This document shows positions 1-8,532 of a stretch of 64,000 nt of DNA, in pieces (positions within the stretch are counted from its first letter, which is position 1; every line of letters begins with the position of its first letter). The notes under the pieces were generated by a model that made no database searches, was not told the origin of the DNA, and was given only the letters and a program-made list of their open reading frames with translations. Where the stretch lies: positions 96,133 to 160,132 of the forward strand of contig JAKBEL010000007.1 of NCBI GenBank assembly GCA_021833825.1. The letters run 5' to 3'. This stretch comes from a bacterium. Its GTDB lineage: Bacteria > Babelota > Babeliae > Babelales > Vermiphilaceae. Position numbers and translations under genes: made by a program.

Positions 1-191
1 GCAAATGAGACGGCGCTATTGGTTGCTCCTCCACCGGTTTGAAAATTGAGATCATCGACTGGAACTTTGTGTCCTTCCTCAAATAAGAGGAAGGACCTTT
101 TTTCATGTTCAGAGTCAAAGTTTAAGCGTGAAATCTCTTCGCAGACAACAAACGTGTCAGTAGTTGCTCCACCAATAGTAAGGATCTTCAT
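1..191 (-). CDS. PfkB-family sugar/nucleoside kinase, N-terminal fragment cut by the window edge
   Basis: An open frame on the minus strand starts at ATG 191 and runs off the window at base 1, giving about 63 residues. The N-terminus reads MKILTIGGATTD, and near residue 52 there is a glycine-rich GGGATNSAV segment. That is the typical first beta-strand and substrate-binding motif of the ribokinase/PfkB family, which phosphorylates sugars or nucleosides with ATP. The start codon overlaps the lon stop codon as ATGA, so the two genes are probably co-transcribed and translationally coupled. The substrate cannot be told from this fragment, and the catalytic Asp region lies outside the window. Confidence 0.75.
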   Translation of the reverse strand, partial: MKILTIGGATTDTFVVCEEISRLNFDSEHEKRSFLLFEEGHKVPVDDLNFQTGGGATNSAVSF

Positions 192-2554
192 GCATTTCCA
201 GATAGCGCTTCACTCTCTTTGGTCATCAATACTTTGTTGAGTACTTCTCGTGCGTGTTGAACCCAGATAACATCAATATCTTGCATGATATCTTCAATGC
301 CTACCATATCATATTTGTTCTTGTGTGGTAGAATGACATGAGATATTTTATTTCTTTTTGCTGCTAATATCTTTTCTTTTACACCACCAATTGGCATCAC
401 TTCGCCACATAGATTGAGCTCTCCTGTCATGGCGTAATTTGCATTTATAGGGCGGTTTGTTAAAGCTGATAGTATTGAGGTTAGCATAGTAATACCAGCA
501 GAAGGGCCATCTTTTGGAATAGCTCCAGCAGGTGCATGAATATGAAGGTCAAATTCGGTAAAGTATTTTTTATCAATACCAAATTCATCTGCATGTGCAC
601 GAGCATAACTCATTGCAGCTTGAGCAGATTCTTTCATTACGTCACCAAGTTGACCAGTCAATAGAAGCTTTCCTGTCCCTGGCATTAAGATAGCCTCTAT
701 TTTGAGCATCTCTCCGCCATACATGGTCCAGGCTAGCCCATTGGTAATACCAATTTGTGGTTCTCTGCAGATATCATCGTCAAGAAACCGGCGAGGCCCT
801 AAATAGAGCTCAAGATTATTTTCAGTAAATTGAATAATCTTCTGGTCTTCAACATAAGAGCGTGCCACTTTTGAGCACAATTTACCTATTATACGCTCAA
901 GTTGTCGGACGCCAGACTCTCGTGTATAGTTTTGGATAATATGATCAATAAGTTCGTTATGAAATGTTATATTCTGATCATGAAGTCCAGCTTCATGAAT
1001 AGTTTTCTGTACAAGATGTTTTTGAGCAATATTGATCTTCTCTTCTGTTGTATAGCCTGAAAGTTCTATCACCTCCATGCGATCGCGCAATGGGCCTGAT
1101 ATGGTATCCATTGTGTTTGCTGTTGCTATAAACATTACCTGTGAAAGATCAAAAGGAAGTCCAAGGTAATTATCATAGAAAGTCTTATTTTGTTGTGGAT
1201 CGAGCACTTCAAGCATAGCTGCTGATGGATCACCTCTGAAATCAGCGCCGATTTTATCAAGTTCGTCAATAACAATAACCGGATTCATCGATTCAGCTTT
1301 ACGTAATGCTTGAATGAATCTTCCTGGCATAGCTCCGACATATGTTCTTCTATGCCCACGAATTTCAGCCTCATCTTTAACGCCACCTAATGAGATGCGC
1401 ATATATTTTTTGCCCAAGCTGCGAGCGATAGATTTTCCAAGAGAAGTTTTACCTGTTCCAGGAGGTCCCACAAAACATAATATTGGAGCAAAGCCATCTT
1501 TTTTTAGATTCCGTACAGACATAAAATCGAGAATGCGATCTTTGATCTCTTTAAGCCCAAAGTGATCCTCATCAAGAACATCTTTAGCATGTTGAAGGTT
1601 TAAATTATCTTCGGTATATCTATTCCAAGGCAGTGCAAAGACCCAATCTAAGTAGTTGCGAATTACAGCGGCCTCCATAGAGTCTGGAGCTGTACGTTCT
1701 AATCGGTTGATCTGCCTTCTTATTTCAGTCTTTGTCTCTTCACAAGCCTCTAATTTATCAAGATTGTCGCGCATTAATTCGATATCTTCTTCATCATTTT
1801 CGCCCAATTCTTTTTTGATTGCACGAAGCTGCTCACGAAGATAGAATTCTTTTTGTGACCGATTCATCGATTCTCGTGCATTATTGCGAATGCGCTCTTG
1901 AATCTCTGAGGCTTCAAGTTCTTGAGCAAGTTGTTGGTAGATACCTTCCAAGAAATTTGCTAAATGATCCTGTTCTAAAAGAACCTGCGCATCTTCAACT
2001 TTTAGATTAAGATGAGAAAGAACAAAGTCAGCTATTTTTTCAGCATCATTCATTTTGGATAAGATAACATGAAAGTCAGGGCTAAAACTATTTCCGCTTG
2101 ATGCCATACGCTCTGTTAGCATTTTAATATTTTTAATATGTGCATCTATAATCTGCTCTTTTCCTTGCGTTATTAAATGTATCACTTTAACTTCTGCGCG
2201 CAAACTTTTATCTTCAGCGATAAGTTGTGCTGCTTTTGCTTTGCTAAGGCCTTGTACTAAAATTTTAATACCACCTTCAGGCAATTTAATTAAGCGCATA
2301 ATTGAAGCGATTGTTCCGGTTTCATACAGATCGCTCATGCCAATAGCGGCCTCATGATCAACCTGTTTTTTTGCAGCCAGCAACAGGACCATCTTTGATT
2401 CTTGCATTGTTTGATTAATGCCATTAATGATCTTTTCATCAAGTACTAATAGCGGAACAATCATCTGAGGAAATACAACAACATCCATGGTCGGAATTAC
2501 TGGGAGTATTTCCGGAATAGTTTCCTGTATTTTTTGATTAAGAACTGTTTTCAT
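188..2554 (-). CDS. lon: ATP-dependent Lon protease
   Basis: Full-length Lon (788 residues; E. coli Lon has 784), the cytoplasmic AAA+ serine protease that degrades misfolded and regulatory proteins. The order is an N-terminal LON substrate-binding domain (about 15-210), a coiled helical region, the AAA+ module with Walker A GPPGTGKTSLGKS and Walker B VIVIDELDKIG, and the C-terminal protease domain. The catalytic Ser lies in GPSAGIT (near residue 685) and the Lys in GGVKEKILAAK (near 726). ATG 2554 is preferred because an AGGGGGAG ribosome site ends three bases upstream; an in-frame GTG at 2557 would abut that site. The stop overlaps the start of the following PfkB gene. All key residues are present. 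Confidence 0.97.
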   Translation of the reverse strand: MKTVLNQKIQETIPEILPVIPTMDVVVFPQMIVPLLVLDEKIINGINQTMQESKMVLLLAAKKQVDHEAAIGMSDLYETGTIASIMRLIKLPEGGIKILVQGLSKAKAAQLIAEDKSLRAEVKVIHLITQGKEQIIDAHIKNIKMLTERMASSGNSFSPDFHVILSKMNDAEKIADFVLSHLNLKVEDAQVLLEQDHLANFLEGIYQQLAQELEASEIQERIRNNARESMNRSQKEFYLREQLRAIKKELGENDEEDIELMRDNLDKLEACEETKTEIRRQINRLERTAPDSMEAAVIRNYLDWVFALPWNRYTEDNLNLQHAKDVLDEDHFGLKEIKDRILDFMSVRNLKKDGFAPILCFVGPPGTGKTSLGKSIARSLGKKYMRISLGGVKDEAEIRGHRRTYVGAMPGRFIQALRKAESMNPVIVIDELDKIGADFRGDPSAAMLEVLDPQQNKTFYDNYLGLPFDLSQVMFIATANTMDTISGPLRDRMEVIELSGYTTEEKINIAQKHLVQKTIHEAGLHDQNITFHNELIDHIIQNYTRESGVRQLERIIGKLCSKVARSYVEDQKIIQFTENNLELYLGPRRFLDDDICREPQIGITNGLAWTMYGGEMLKIEAILMPGTGKLLLTGQLGDVMKESAQAAMSYARAHADEFGIDKKYFTEFDLHIHAPAGAIPKDGPSAGITMLTSILSALTNRPINANYAMTGELNLCGEVMPIGGVKEKILAAKRNKISHVILPHKNKYDMVGIEDIMQDIDVIWVQHAREVLNKVLMTKESEALSGNA

Positions 2555-2691
2555 CACTCCCCCTATTTTTCGCCCCCAGTTGTTTTAATGGGTGCTTAAG
2601 CCGTTAGGCCGTTTTCTATCCCTATGGAAAAGTGTAGTCGTATCGAGTTTTTAAAAACAACACTTACCGATAAAATAACTAAAAACAGCCT

Positions 2692-2719
2692 TTGATACCA
2701 ATGCTATTCTCTGTATAAT
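2692..2719 (+). promoter_or_regulatory. Probable sigma70-type promoter for the ABC ATPase gene
   Basis: TTGATA (2692-2697), a 16-base spacer, then a perfect TATAAT (2714-2719), about 48 bases before the ATG at 2768. Nothing else in this divergent intergenic region matches as well. Confidence 0.6.
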
Positions 2720-2767
2720 TGAACAAGAGGTTGATAAGATATCTCGGGCAACGTCATAGAGGTAAGT

Positions 2768-3448
2768 ATGAATATTCGTTTAGATGCTATTTCAAAGACT
2801 TTTTCAGCAATAGGGAATGCAACATCTCTCTTTCAAGACATTTCCATTACGTTTAAGCAGGGTGATAGCTATGCAATTATAGGCCCTTCGGGCTCTGGAA
2901 AGACCACATTGTTGCATATTATTGCGGGACTGGTTAACCCTACTAAGGGGGCTATATTCCTTGATAATCATAATCTTGCATTGATGAATAATAGAGAGCG
3001 TGAAGTTTTTTTAAACAGAACGGTAGGGCTTCTCTTTCAAATGCCCTATTTAATTAAAGAATTGACGGTGCTTGAGAATGTTATGCTTAAAGGATTAGTG
3101 GCAGGAAAATCTGAATCTTCTTGTAAAAATGAGGCTATAGAATTGTTGCAAATCATGGAATTAGATGAAAAAATGCATGAAAAGCCACCGGTGCTTTCAG
3201 GTGGTCAACAGCAGCGGGTTGCATTAGCAAGGGCCTTGTTTGAAAAACCTGCATTCTTATTGGCAGATGAACCAACAGGTGATTTAGATCCGAGGACAGC
3301 ACAGGGAATGATTAAGTTATTACTTGATTGTCAAAAGAGGTGGTCAATGGGAATAATTGTAAGCACTCATGATATGCATGTTGCATCAAGTATGCAGAGA
3401 ATTTATGAGCTTGAAAATAGGTTATTAAAAGAGAAAGAGAGCATATAA
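2768..3448 (+). CDS. ABC transporter ATP-binding protein, LolD/MacB type
   Basis: A 226-residue ABC ATPase with every nucleotide-binding motif: Walker A GPSGSGKT (39-46), Q-loop near 91, signature LSGGQQ (143-148), Walker B FLLADE (163-168), D-loop and switch His 201. Length and sequence style match the LolD/MacB/FtsE subclass, which powers lipoprotein release or substrate extrusion with FtsX-like permeases. No permease lies next to it, so the partner and substrate are unknown. It sits alone between divergent lon and a hairpin terminator whose first arm includes its stop codon, so it is probably monocistronic. Confidence 0.85.
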   Translation: MNIRLDAISKTFSAIGNATSLFQDISITFKQGDSYAIIGPSGSGKTTLLHIIAGLVNPTKGAIFLDNHNLALMNNREREVFLNRTVGLLFQMPYLIKELTVLENVMLKGLVAGKSESSCKNEAIELLQIMELDEKMHEKPPVLSGGQQQRVALARALFEKPAFLLADEPTGDLDPRTAQGMIKLLLDCQKRWSMGIIVSTHDMHVASSMQRIYELENRLLKEKESI

Positions 3449-3485
3449 AGTATATGCTCTCTTTCTTTAGAAATATCTTTTTTTA
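3433..3485. terminator. Bidirectional intrinsic terminator
   Basis: A perfect 15-bp inverted repeat (3433-3447 with 3451-3465) with a three-base loop contains the stop codon of the ABC gene and is followed by a T-rich tract. It lies between two convergent genes, and the opposite strand also runs into a T-rich stretch. It could therefore serve both. Confidence 0.8.
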
Positions 3486-3498
3486 AAAGATCTCTTTT

Positions 3499-3825
3499 TT
3501 AGTAACGGCTACGTCTGTTAAATGAGCCATTTGATCCACCGTTGCCATTGCTTCTTCTAGGAGCAGCGCCTTCTTCGCGTGGACGAGCTTCATTAACTCT
3601 TAGCTGTTTGCCAAGAAAATCTTTGTTGTTTAGATTGTCAATTGCTTGTTGACCTTCTTCTCTGCTTGCAAATTGAACAAATGCAAATCCGCGAGATCTA
3701 CCAGTCAATTTATCCATAATGATGCGAACTGATTCAACTTGACCAAATTGAGCAAAAAGCTCTTTTACTTGATCTTGGGTTGCAGCAAAAGGAACGTTAC
3801 CAACATAAATATTCATACGGTTCAT
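3499..3825 (-). CDS. RRM-domain RNA-binding protein
   Basis: A 108-residue protein made of one RNA-recognition motif and a short basic, Gly/Asn/Arg-rich tail. RNP2 is IYVGNV (6-11) and RNP1 is RGFAFVQF (45-52), the aromatic residues that stack on single-stranded RNA. Small single-RRM proteins of this build occur in cyanobacteria and many host-associated bacteria. They are thought to act in RNA metabolism or cold response, but the targets are not known. The first ATG (3825) is taken; a second lies three codons later. The gene has its own upstream region of about 350 bases and is convergent with the ABC gene. Confidence 0.9.
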   Translation of the reverse strand: MNRMNIYVGNVPFAATQDQVKELFAQFGQVESVRIIMDKLTGRSRGFAFVQFASREEGQQAIDNLNNKDFLGKQLRVNEARPREEGAAPRRSNGNGGSNGSFNRRSRY

Positions 3826-4172
3826 GTATGTACACTCGATATAAAGGGGTTTATAAAACTATTATAAAGTCATACAGATGCATGACGTTCTTGTTCTTAG
3901 GAATTTCGCACAGTTATCACTGAAATATATCGAGAGTATCTTTTTAAACAGATAGGCTGTTGTTTCGATGAGTGGAAAATGCTCTATGTACCAGAATGTC
4001 AAACTAATTTTCTTTTATGACTAATTACTATACCTATAATATCAAAAAATAGGCCGACTTGCAATATTCTAGCCCTTTTGGTCATAAATAGGCTCTCTTT
4101 TTGCTTTTTTCTCATTTCAGCCTATGCTCAATGGGGCAAGAGACTGTTTAAAGCTATATAAAAGAGGCTGTT
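3826..4172. other. Divergent intergenic region between the RRM gene and murJ (347 bases)
   Basis: No convincing open frame is seen. A TATAAT-like -10 for the RRM gene reads on the minus strand at 3861-3866 without a clear -35. A TATAAT at 4035-4040 could serve murJ, also with a poor -35. The length may reflect a long RRM-gene leader, but no structure was identified. Confidence 0.4.
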
Positions 4173-5741
4173 ATGAAAAGTGCACTAACCAGAGAATCAA
4201 TTATGAGCAAAACAATGCAGGTTGGAATATCTACCTTGGGTAGCAGATTTTTGGGCATTATAAGAGAGGTGCTGACCGTTAGGTATTTGGGGGCAAGTTC
4301 TGCTGCTGATGCATTTATTACGGCATGGAAGATACCCAATTCACTGCGTAAAATATTTGCAGAAGGGGCTCTTTCTGCAGCCTTTATACCTATGCTTGTC
4401 AAGTTGGTCAAAGGGGGCCATAGAGATGATGCCAATGGGCTGATGAGCCTAGGGTTTATAGTCTTTGAGGGAATTGTTCTTCTGTTGTGTGTTCTGGTTA
4501 TACTGAAGGCCGAATCTGTAGTTTGGCTTATGGCGCCTGGATTTTCAGAAGAACAGGTGCTTGTTGCAATGCCCTATTTACAGATTCTTATGCCTTTTAT
4601 CTTTTTTGTATCAAGCAGTGCGCTATTGGCAGGGGCTTTGCAATCAGTAAACCATTTTTTTGTGCCGGCCATTTCACCTATTTTAATGAATATTGTCTTT
4701 ATTCTCGCTTTAGTCATATGTATAACATATGCATTGCCAATAGAATGGCTCTGCTATTTTATTCTTTTTGGTGGGCTATTACAATTTTTGTGGCATTTGG
4801 GGGTCTTTTTTAGGCTCCATTTTTCATTTGGATCGATTACAAAAAGGGTAAGAAGAATATTTTTAGATGTTTTTGCAAAATTTGGAAATTGTCTTTTGAG
4901 TATGAGTGTTATGGAGCTGAGTTTAGTAATAGATACTCAGTTTGCATCTTGGTTGCCATCAGGATCGGTCGCATTAATCTATTATGCAAATAGATTAATG
5001 GGGATTCCTTTAGGGGTATTTGTAACAGCCTTTTCAACCATTTTATTGCCCCATTTTTCCCATGTAGTAATTTATGCGCCAAAGAGGTTGAGTTTCTATC
5101 TTTTAGAGGCTACAAAATTGATATTTTGGGTTACGATACCTGTAACTTTTTTAATGATTTTCTTTTCTAAAGAGATCTTCATTACAGTATTTTTATCAGA
5201 TAAATTCCCTATGGAAAAAGTGCTGCAGGCGAGCAATGTTCTTATAGCTTTTATGATAGGGCTTCCCTTTTTTTCGATGAATAGAATTTTGCTCAATCTT
5301 TATTATGCTCTTCATAATACGTTTGTTCCAGCTATAGTTTCAATTATAGCAACTTTAGTTAATATATCATTAAATTGGCTATTCATAGATACTCTGCAGG
5401 CTCCGGGGCTTGCTTTAGCAACGGTAGTTTCAGCACTTGTGCAGACTATCCTTTATTTGTGGTATCTTTATAGATATCAAAATTTTACATTTTACTTTAA
5501 ACATTTTGCGCAGTTTAGTCTTAATTATATGATCCAATTGCTTGTGGTTGGGTTTCTATTTGTCTGCTCTTATTATGCAATCTACAATCTTATTAATTAT
5601 TATTTCTCTTCCTGGCTTGCGCAATGGTTGCTAAATTCAGTGCTATTGTGGTTTTGGATTGGGCCATTATTGCTTGCATCGTTTATGGCGCTATACTATT
5701 TTAGAGCGAGCTTTAATGTAAAGCTCTATTTTTTCGATTAA
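4173..5741 (+). CDS. murJ: Lipid II flippase MurJ
   Basis: A 522-residue polytopic membrane protein of the MurJ/MviN family, which flips lipid II across the inner membrane during peptidoglycan synthesis. The N-terminus carries the family pattern (GSRFLGIIREVLTVRYLG, then AAWKIPN-like and FAEGALSAAFIP at about 66-78). About 13-14 hydrophobic helices follow, the usual number. ATG 4173 is preceded by AGAGGC at good spacing. Presence of MurJ, together with the Ddl protein at 46.9-49.1 kb, indicates that at least part of peptidoglycan synthesis is kept. A Nudix gene follows within about 30 bases and may be co-transcribed. Confidence 0.93.
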   Translation: MKSALTRESIMSKTMQVGISTLGSRFLGIIREVLTVRYLGASSAADAFITAWKIPNSLRKIFAEGALSAAFIPMLVKLVKGGHRDDANGLMSLGFIVFEGIVLLLCVLVILKAESVVWLMAPGFSEEQVLVAMPYLQILMPFIFFVSSSALLAGALQSVNHFFVPAISPILMNIVFILALVICITYALPIEWLCYFILFGGLLQFLWHLGVFFRLHFSFGSITKRVRRIFLDVFAKFGNCLLSMSVMELSLVIDTQFASWLPSGSVALIYYANRLMGIPLGVFVTAFSTILLPHFSHVVIYAPKRLSFYLLEATKLIFWVTIPVTFLMIFFSKEIFITVFLSDKFPMEKVLQASNVLIAFMIGLPFFSMNRILLNLYYALHNTFVPAIVSIIATLVNISLNWLFIDTLQAPGLALATVVSALVQTILYLWYLYRYQNFTFYFKHFAQFSLNYMIQLLVVGFLFVCSYYAIYNLINYYFSSWLAQWLLNSVLLWFWIGPLLLASFMALYYFRASFNVKLYFFD

Positions 5742-5771
5742 TATATTGGTCTTTTGGTAGGGCGATTGTTT

Positions 5772-6194
5772 ATGGCTAAAGTAATTTCGGCAGGGGTTAT
5801 TATTTTCTTTGAATCTGATTATCGACGTGAATATCTGGTTTTGCATTATGTGGCTGGCCATTGGGATTTTCCAAAAGGAAAATTAGAGCCAAAAGAGACT
5901 TATATGCAGGCGGCATTGCGAGAGCTGCATGAAGAGACTGGCCTAGATGCTGCAATTATAGAAGGATTTCAGGATAGTTTTAGTTATCAGTTTAAGCAGT
6001 ATGCAGATGGCGCTTTAGCAGAAAAAACGGTCCATCTCTTTCTTGGCAAGGTTGAGCACAGGCGGGTGATTCTTTCTCACGAGCATCTAGATTACAAGTG
6101 GTTACCATATGCAGATGCTCTGAATCTGTTAACATATGACAATGCCAGGCAGAGTCTTGAAAAGGCCGATTATTTTTTGAATAAGAGAGCCTAA
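5772..6194 (+). CDS. Nudix hydrolase, diadenosine-polyphosphate-hydrolase type
   Basis: A 140-residue protein with a complete Nudix box, starting at G36 and running through the REL-HEETG core (50-57). It follows the GX5EX7REUXEEXGU pattern that binds Mg2+ for pyrophosphate hydrolysis. The early GHWDFPKGKLEPKE segment resembles Ap4A hydrolases, which clear dinucleoside polyphosphates, but substrate prediction inside Nudix families is unreliable. The ATG at 5772 is chosen because GGTAGGG lies eight bases upstream; an in-frame TTG at 5754 has no such site. It probably shares the murJ transcript. Confidence 0.88.
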   Translation: MAKVISAGVIIFFESDYRREYLVLHYVAGHWDFPKGKLEPKETYMQAALRELHEETGLDAAIIEGFQDSFSYQFKQYADGALAEKTVHLFLGKVEHRRVILSHEHLDYKWLPYADALNLLTYDNARQSLEKADYFLNKRA

Positions 6195-6226
6195 AAGGGC
6201 TAAAAATAGTTTTTTTGAGCCCCCAT

Positions 6227-6256
6227 TTGGGTAAATTGTTTAAATTAGGTTATAAT
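6227..6256 (+). promoter_or_regulatory. Possible promoter for the 6.3 kb membrane-protein gene
   Basis: TTGGGT (6227-6232), an 18-base spacer and a perfect TATAAT (6251-6256), ending 31 bases before the TTG start at 6288. The -35 is weak; the -10 is strong. Confidence 0.45.
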
Positions 6257-6287
6257 GGTCTTATAGTCTAATTGAGAGGGGGTTTCA

Positions 6288-7355
6288 TTGCTTAGTCAAT
6301 ATCATGATCTTTTTGTATTTACGCGTCATCATATTTATAGAGCACTCAAGACGCTATTTCCTTTAGTATTACTGCTTTTTAGTGCTTATCTATTGCTTGC
6401 ATGGTTGCCATTAATAGTTTCCCATGCCTTCAGTCTCTATCTGTTGTATATGTTGGCAATTATAGCTGTGATTAGTGGGCTATATTTTGTTCGCAGGAAA
6501 TCCAATGACTTGGCATATGGGATTATTCTTGGCGGATTCTGTATCTTTTATGCCGCCTGTTACCAAACCTATCTCATGATAGATTTATTGAAGCCTGAAG
6601 ATCTTGTTTTCAGTGTAACAGTTGTTAATATCTGGGCATTAATTGTTGCATTCAGGTTGAGAGCAAAGATTCTTGCTGTAATCAGTGTTATAGTTGCAGC
6701 TATGCTCCCTTCGTTGTTTCTTGATACTTTTTTTACTAAACACCTATTGGGAGGTTATTTTATTCTGTTGCTAGCATCAGTTATGCTCTTTTCTTATGTT
6801 AGTCGTTGGCATTTTCTCAATCTTATAAGCGCATTGGGATATGTTCTTTATAATCCAATCTTATTTCAGCAGACAAACATGGAGAAGGGTGATCTATTTT
6901 TAACAGTATATGAGGCTTTATGGATGATGGGTATTATTTTTGTTATATATACAATTATGCCATTAGTGTATGGCTTTTTTTCACATAAGCAGCGTCTATT
7001 TGAGCCTCTCTCTATAACGTTAGGGGGCGCGTATACTTTTGCTATGAGCAGATTTTTGATTGCCCATCATCTGCAGTGGATAAAAGAGTTGCCATTTTTT
7101 ATGAAAATTTTTATTCGCGATGTCCCAACAATGGGCAATGTGCATATGCAGATGTTTTTTATTTATACATCAGCCTATTTTACACTCTTTTTGGTGCTTT
7201 TTTTGATCAATAGGCGCGCAACAATTATTTTAGCAACGCTCGCTAATTTATGCTGTTTAAGTCTTTTTGGTCTACTTTATGTCCATAGTATTACCGTAGA
7301 GCTTATCAACTATGTGGTCTGGCTTCATGATCTTTTTGTCGTGACAGTAGTTTGA
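6288..7355 (+). CDS. Polytopic inner-membrane protein of unknown function
   Basis: A 355-residue protein with about ten hydrophobic segments spread over its whole length and short, often aromatic or basic loops. No signature motif was recognised. The TTG start at 6288 is favoured because a strong GAGAGGGGG ribosome site stands six bases before it and no ATG lies nearby in frame. The build is reminiscent of DUF2339-like membrane proteins, but this is only a resemblance in layout. It is preceded by a probable promoter and followed by an inverted repeat that begins at its stop codon, so it looks like a single-gene unit. Confidence 0.75.
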   Translation: MLSQYHDLFVFTRHHIYRALKTLFPLVLLLFSAYLLLAWLPLIVSHAFSLYLLYMLAIIAVISGLYFVRRKSNDLAYGIILGGFCIFYAACYQTYLMIDLLKPEDLVFSVTVVNIWALIVAFRLRAKILAVISVIVAAMLPSLFLDTFFTKHLLGGYFILLLASVMLFSYVSRWHFLNLISALGYVLYNPILFQQTNMEKGDLFLTVYEALWMMGIIFVIYTIMPLVYGFFSHKQRLFEPLSITLGGAYTFAMSRFLIAHHLQWIKELPFFMKIFIRDVPTMGNVHMQMFFIYTSAYFTLFLVLFLINRRATIILATLANLCCLSLFGLLYVHSITVELINYVVWLHDLFVVTVV

Positions 7356-7447
7356 TCCGTCATTTCACACAATAATCAAAGTTTTCATTTTTGAGGTATT
7401 TGCATGTAAAGGGAGTCTATTCTCTTTTGCTTTGAGAAATGACGGAT
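7355..7447. repeat. 12-bp inverted repeat enclosing 69 bases
   Basis: The arm at 7355-7366 (ATCCGTCATTTC) pairs perfectly with 7436-7447. Shorter complementary pieces (CAAAG and CTTTG) lie inside, so the whole 93 bases can fold as one imperfect hairpin. It starts at the last base of the preceding stop codon. No T-run follows, so it is not an ordinary intrinsic terminator. Confidence 0.55.
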
Positions 7448-7762
7448 GGTATGCATTAGAACATTCATTCTCTTGATTGCTTATTTGAGTCTCGGTTCAA
7501 TTGCTATACAATTGATATTCTGGACATACTCTTAGCAATGATGTTTGAACAGATGTTCACAATAGATACAGTAAATCTTATTTATTAGGTCTCTTTTGAA
7601 GCTAAAACCTTTTTTGCCCGCTCGTGCTGATTAGCGATTTCAAGAGCGTATCGAACCATAAGAAGGCTGTGTAAATAAAAAATTATCGAGTTTAAATCGA
7701 TTGTTTTAAAGGATGATTTTACTACGCTCTAACGAGCTTCGAAGAGCAGGCTTGCCATACGA
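7448..7762. other. Intergenic stretch without recognised genes
   Basis: AT-rich sequence between the inverted repeat and the tRNA region. Only a 24-codon minus-strand frame (about 7647 down to 7573), without a ribosome site, was seen; it is not called as a gene. Confidence 0.4.
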
Positions 7763-7794
7763 CCTGTCCACCATAGCCTTGGCGACGGTGGAAG
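7763..7794. repeat. Copy of a 32-bp imperfect palindromic repeat
   Basis: Reads CCTGTCCACCATAG, a seven-base loop, then CGACGGTGGAAG. The two sides are imperfectly complementary. A sister copy lies at 28654-28685, and looser relatives lie near 50455 and 63711. It sits just downstream of the tRNA gene. Confidence 0.55.
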
Positions 7795-7823
7795 CTTTAC
7801 GCGCAGTATGGCTAGTGAAATTA

Positions 7824-7900
<77 letters not shown>

Positions 7901-7922
7901 ATACTTAATCTTGAATGAATTA

Positions 7923-7948
7923 AAATAGCATTTATAAAGACGCTATTT
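7923..7948 (-). terminator. Weak hairpin between the secreted-protein block and tRNA-fMet
   Basis: A 7-bp inverted repeat (7923-7929 with 7942-7948) with a 12-base loop is followed on the minus strand by TTTTAATT. It could end the minus-strand secreted-protein transcript before the tRNA, but the stem is short. Confidence 0.35.
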
Positions 7949-8001
7949 ATGTATATAAAGACTAAAGCCTTTTTCCATTTTGTCAAATTTTTTATAGGTA
8001 T

Positions 8002-8478
8002 TTAAAAATGAATGGTTCCGTCAGGGTGAACCGTTGCATGGGTAAATCCTGTCAAAGCATCTATCTCTGGGATGGTAATGATAGGGGTCCATGTTGAATT
8101 GTCATCATTTTTTTTATAGATCCGAACAACTTTATGTATAAAGTGATTATGTGCTGTTTGGGGTATAATATCCTTCATAGTGCCTAACGGCTCTTTTTTA
8201 ATTAAAAGTTCAAGTTCTTTATGAGGTTTTGATGATTCAAGCTTATATTTTAAGTAAGATGCTTTTTTTGCCAAAGGGCAACGGAGTCTTTTGGGCGCAT
8301 GTTGAATGGTGATGATCTGTTGGGGAAGGTAGGTTACATTGAATCTCTGTTCTTGAAGATGAGCGGGTAGCTTTAAAAAGAATCCTGGATGAGTCTTTAT
8401 TATAGAATCATGAATAAATGGCTCAGACTGAAGGTATAGTGAGTATATGGACAGAAATATAATATAATACAGCTTCAT
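8002..8478 (-). CDS. Small secreted protein of unknown function
   Basis: A 158-residue protein with an N-terminal hydrophobic segment (MKLYYIIFLSIYSLYLQ, probable signal peptide or anchor) and a Lys/His-rich mature part. The C-terminus is HPDGTIHF. A similar HPDGT stretch occurs inside the secreted protein at 28981-29838, and both could be remote relatives. It is last in a minus-strand row of five exported-protein genes with short gaps, which suggests one operon. No catalytic motif is visible. Confidence 0.7.
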   Translation of the reverse strand: MKLYYIIFLSIYSLYLQSEPFIHDSIIKTHPGFFLKLPAHLQEQRFNVTYLPQQIITIQHAPKRLRCPLAKKASYLKYKLESSKPHKELELLIKKEPLGTMKDIIPQTAHNHFIHKVVRIYKKNDDNSTWTPIITIPEIDALTGFTHATVHPDGTIHF

Positions 8479-8532
8479 CTCTTTGCTCCCCTTTATGAAA
8501 AATAGATGATTTCTAAAGCGCTTTCACAATGA

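Noticed and set aside
6191..6230. GGGCT/AGCCC hairpin after the Nudix gene
   Set aside because: Only 5 bp with a long loop and no T-run after it; not called as a terminator.
7573..7647. 24-codon minus-strand frame with protein-like composition (RYALEIANQ)
   Set aside because: Too short, no ribosome site, and no family; could be a gene remnant but cannot be supported.
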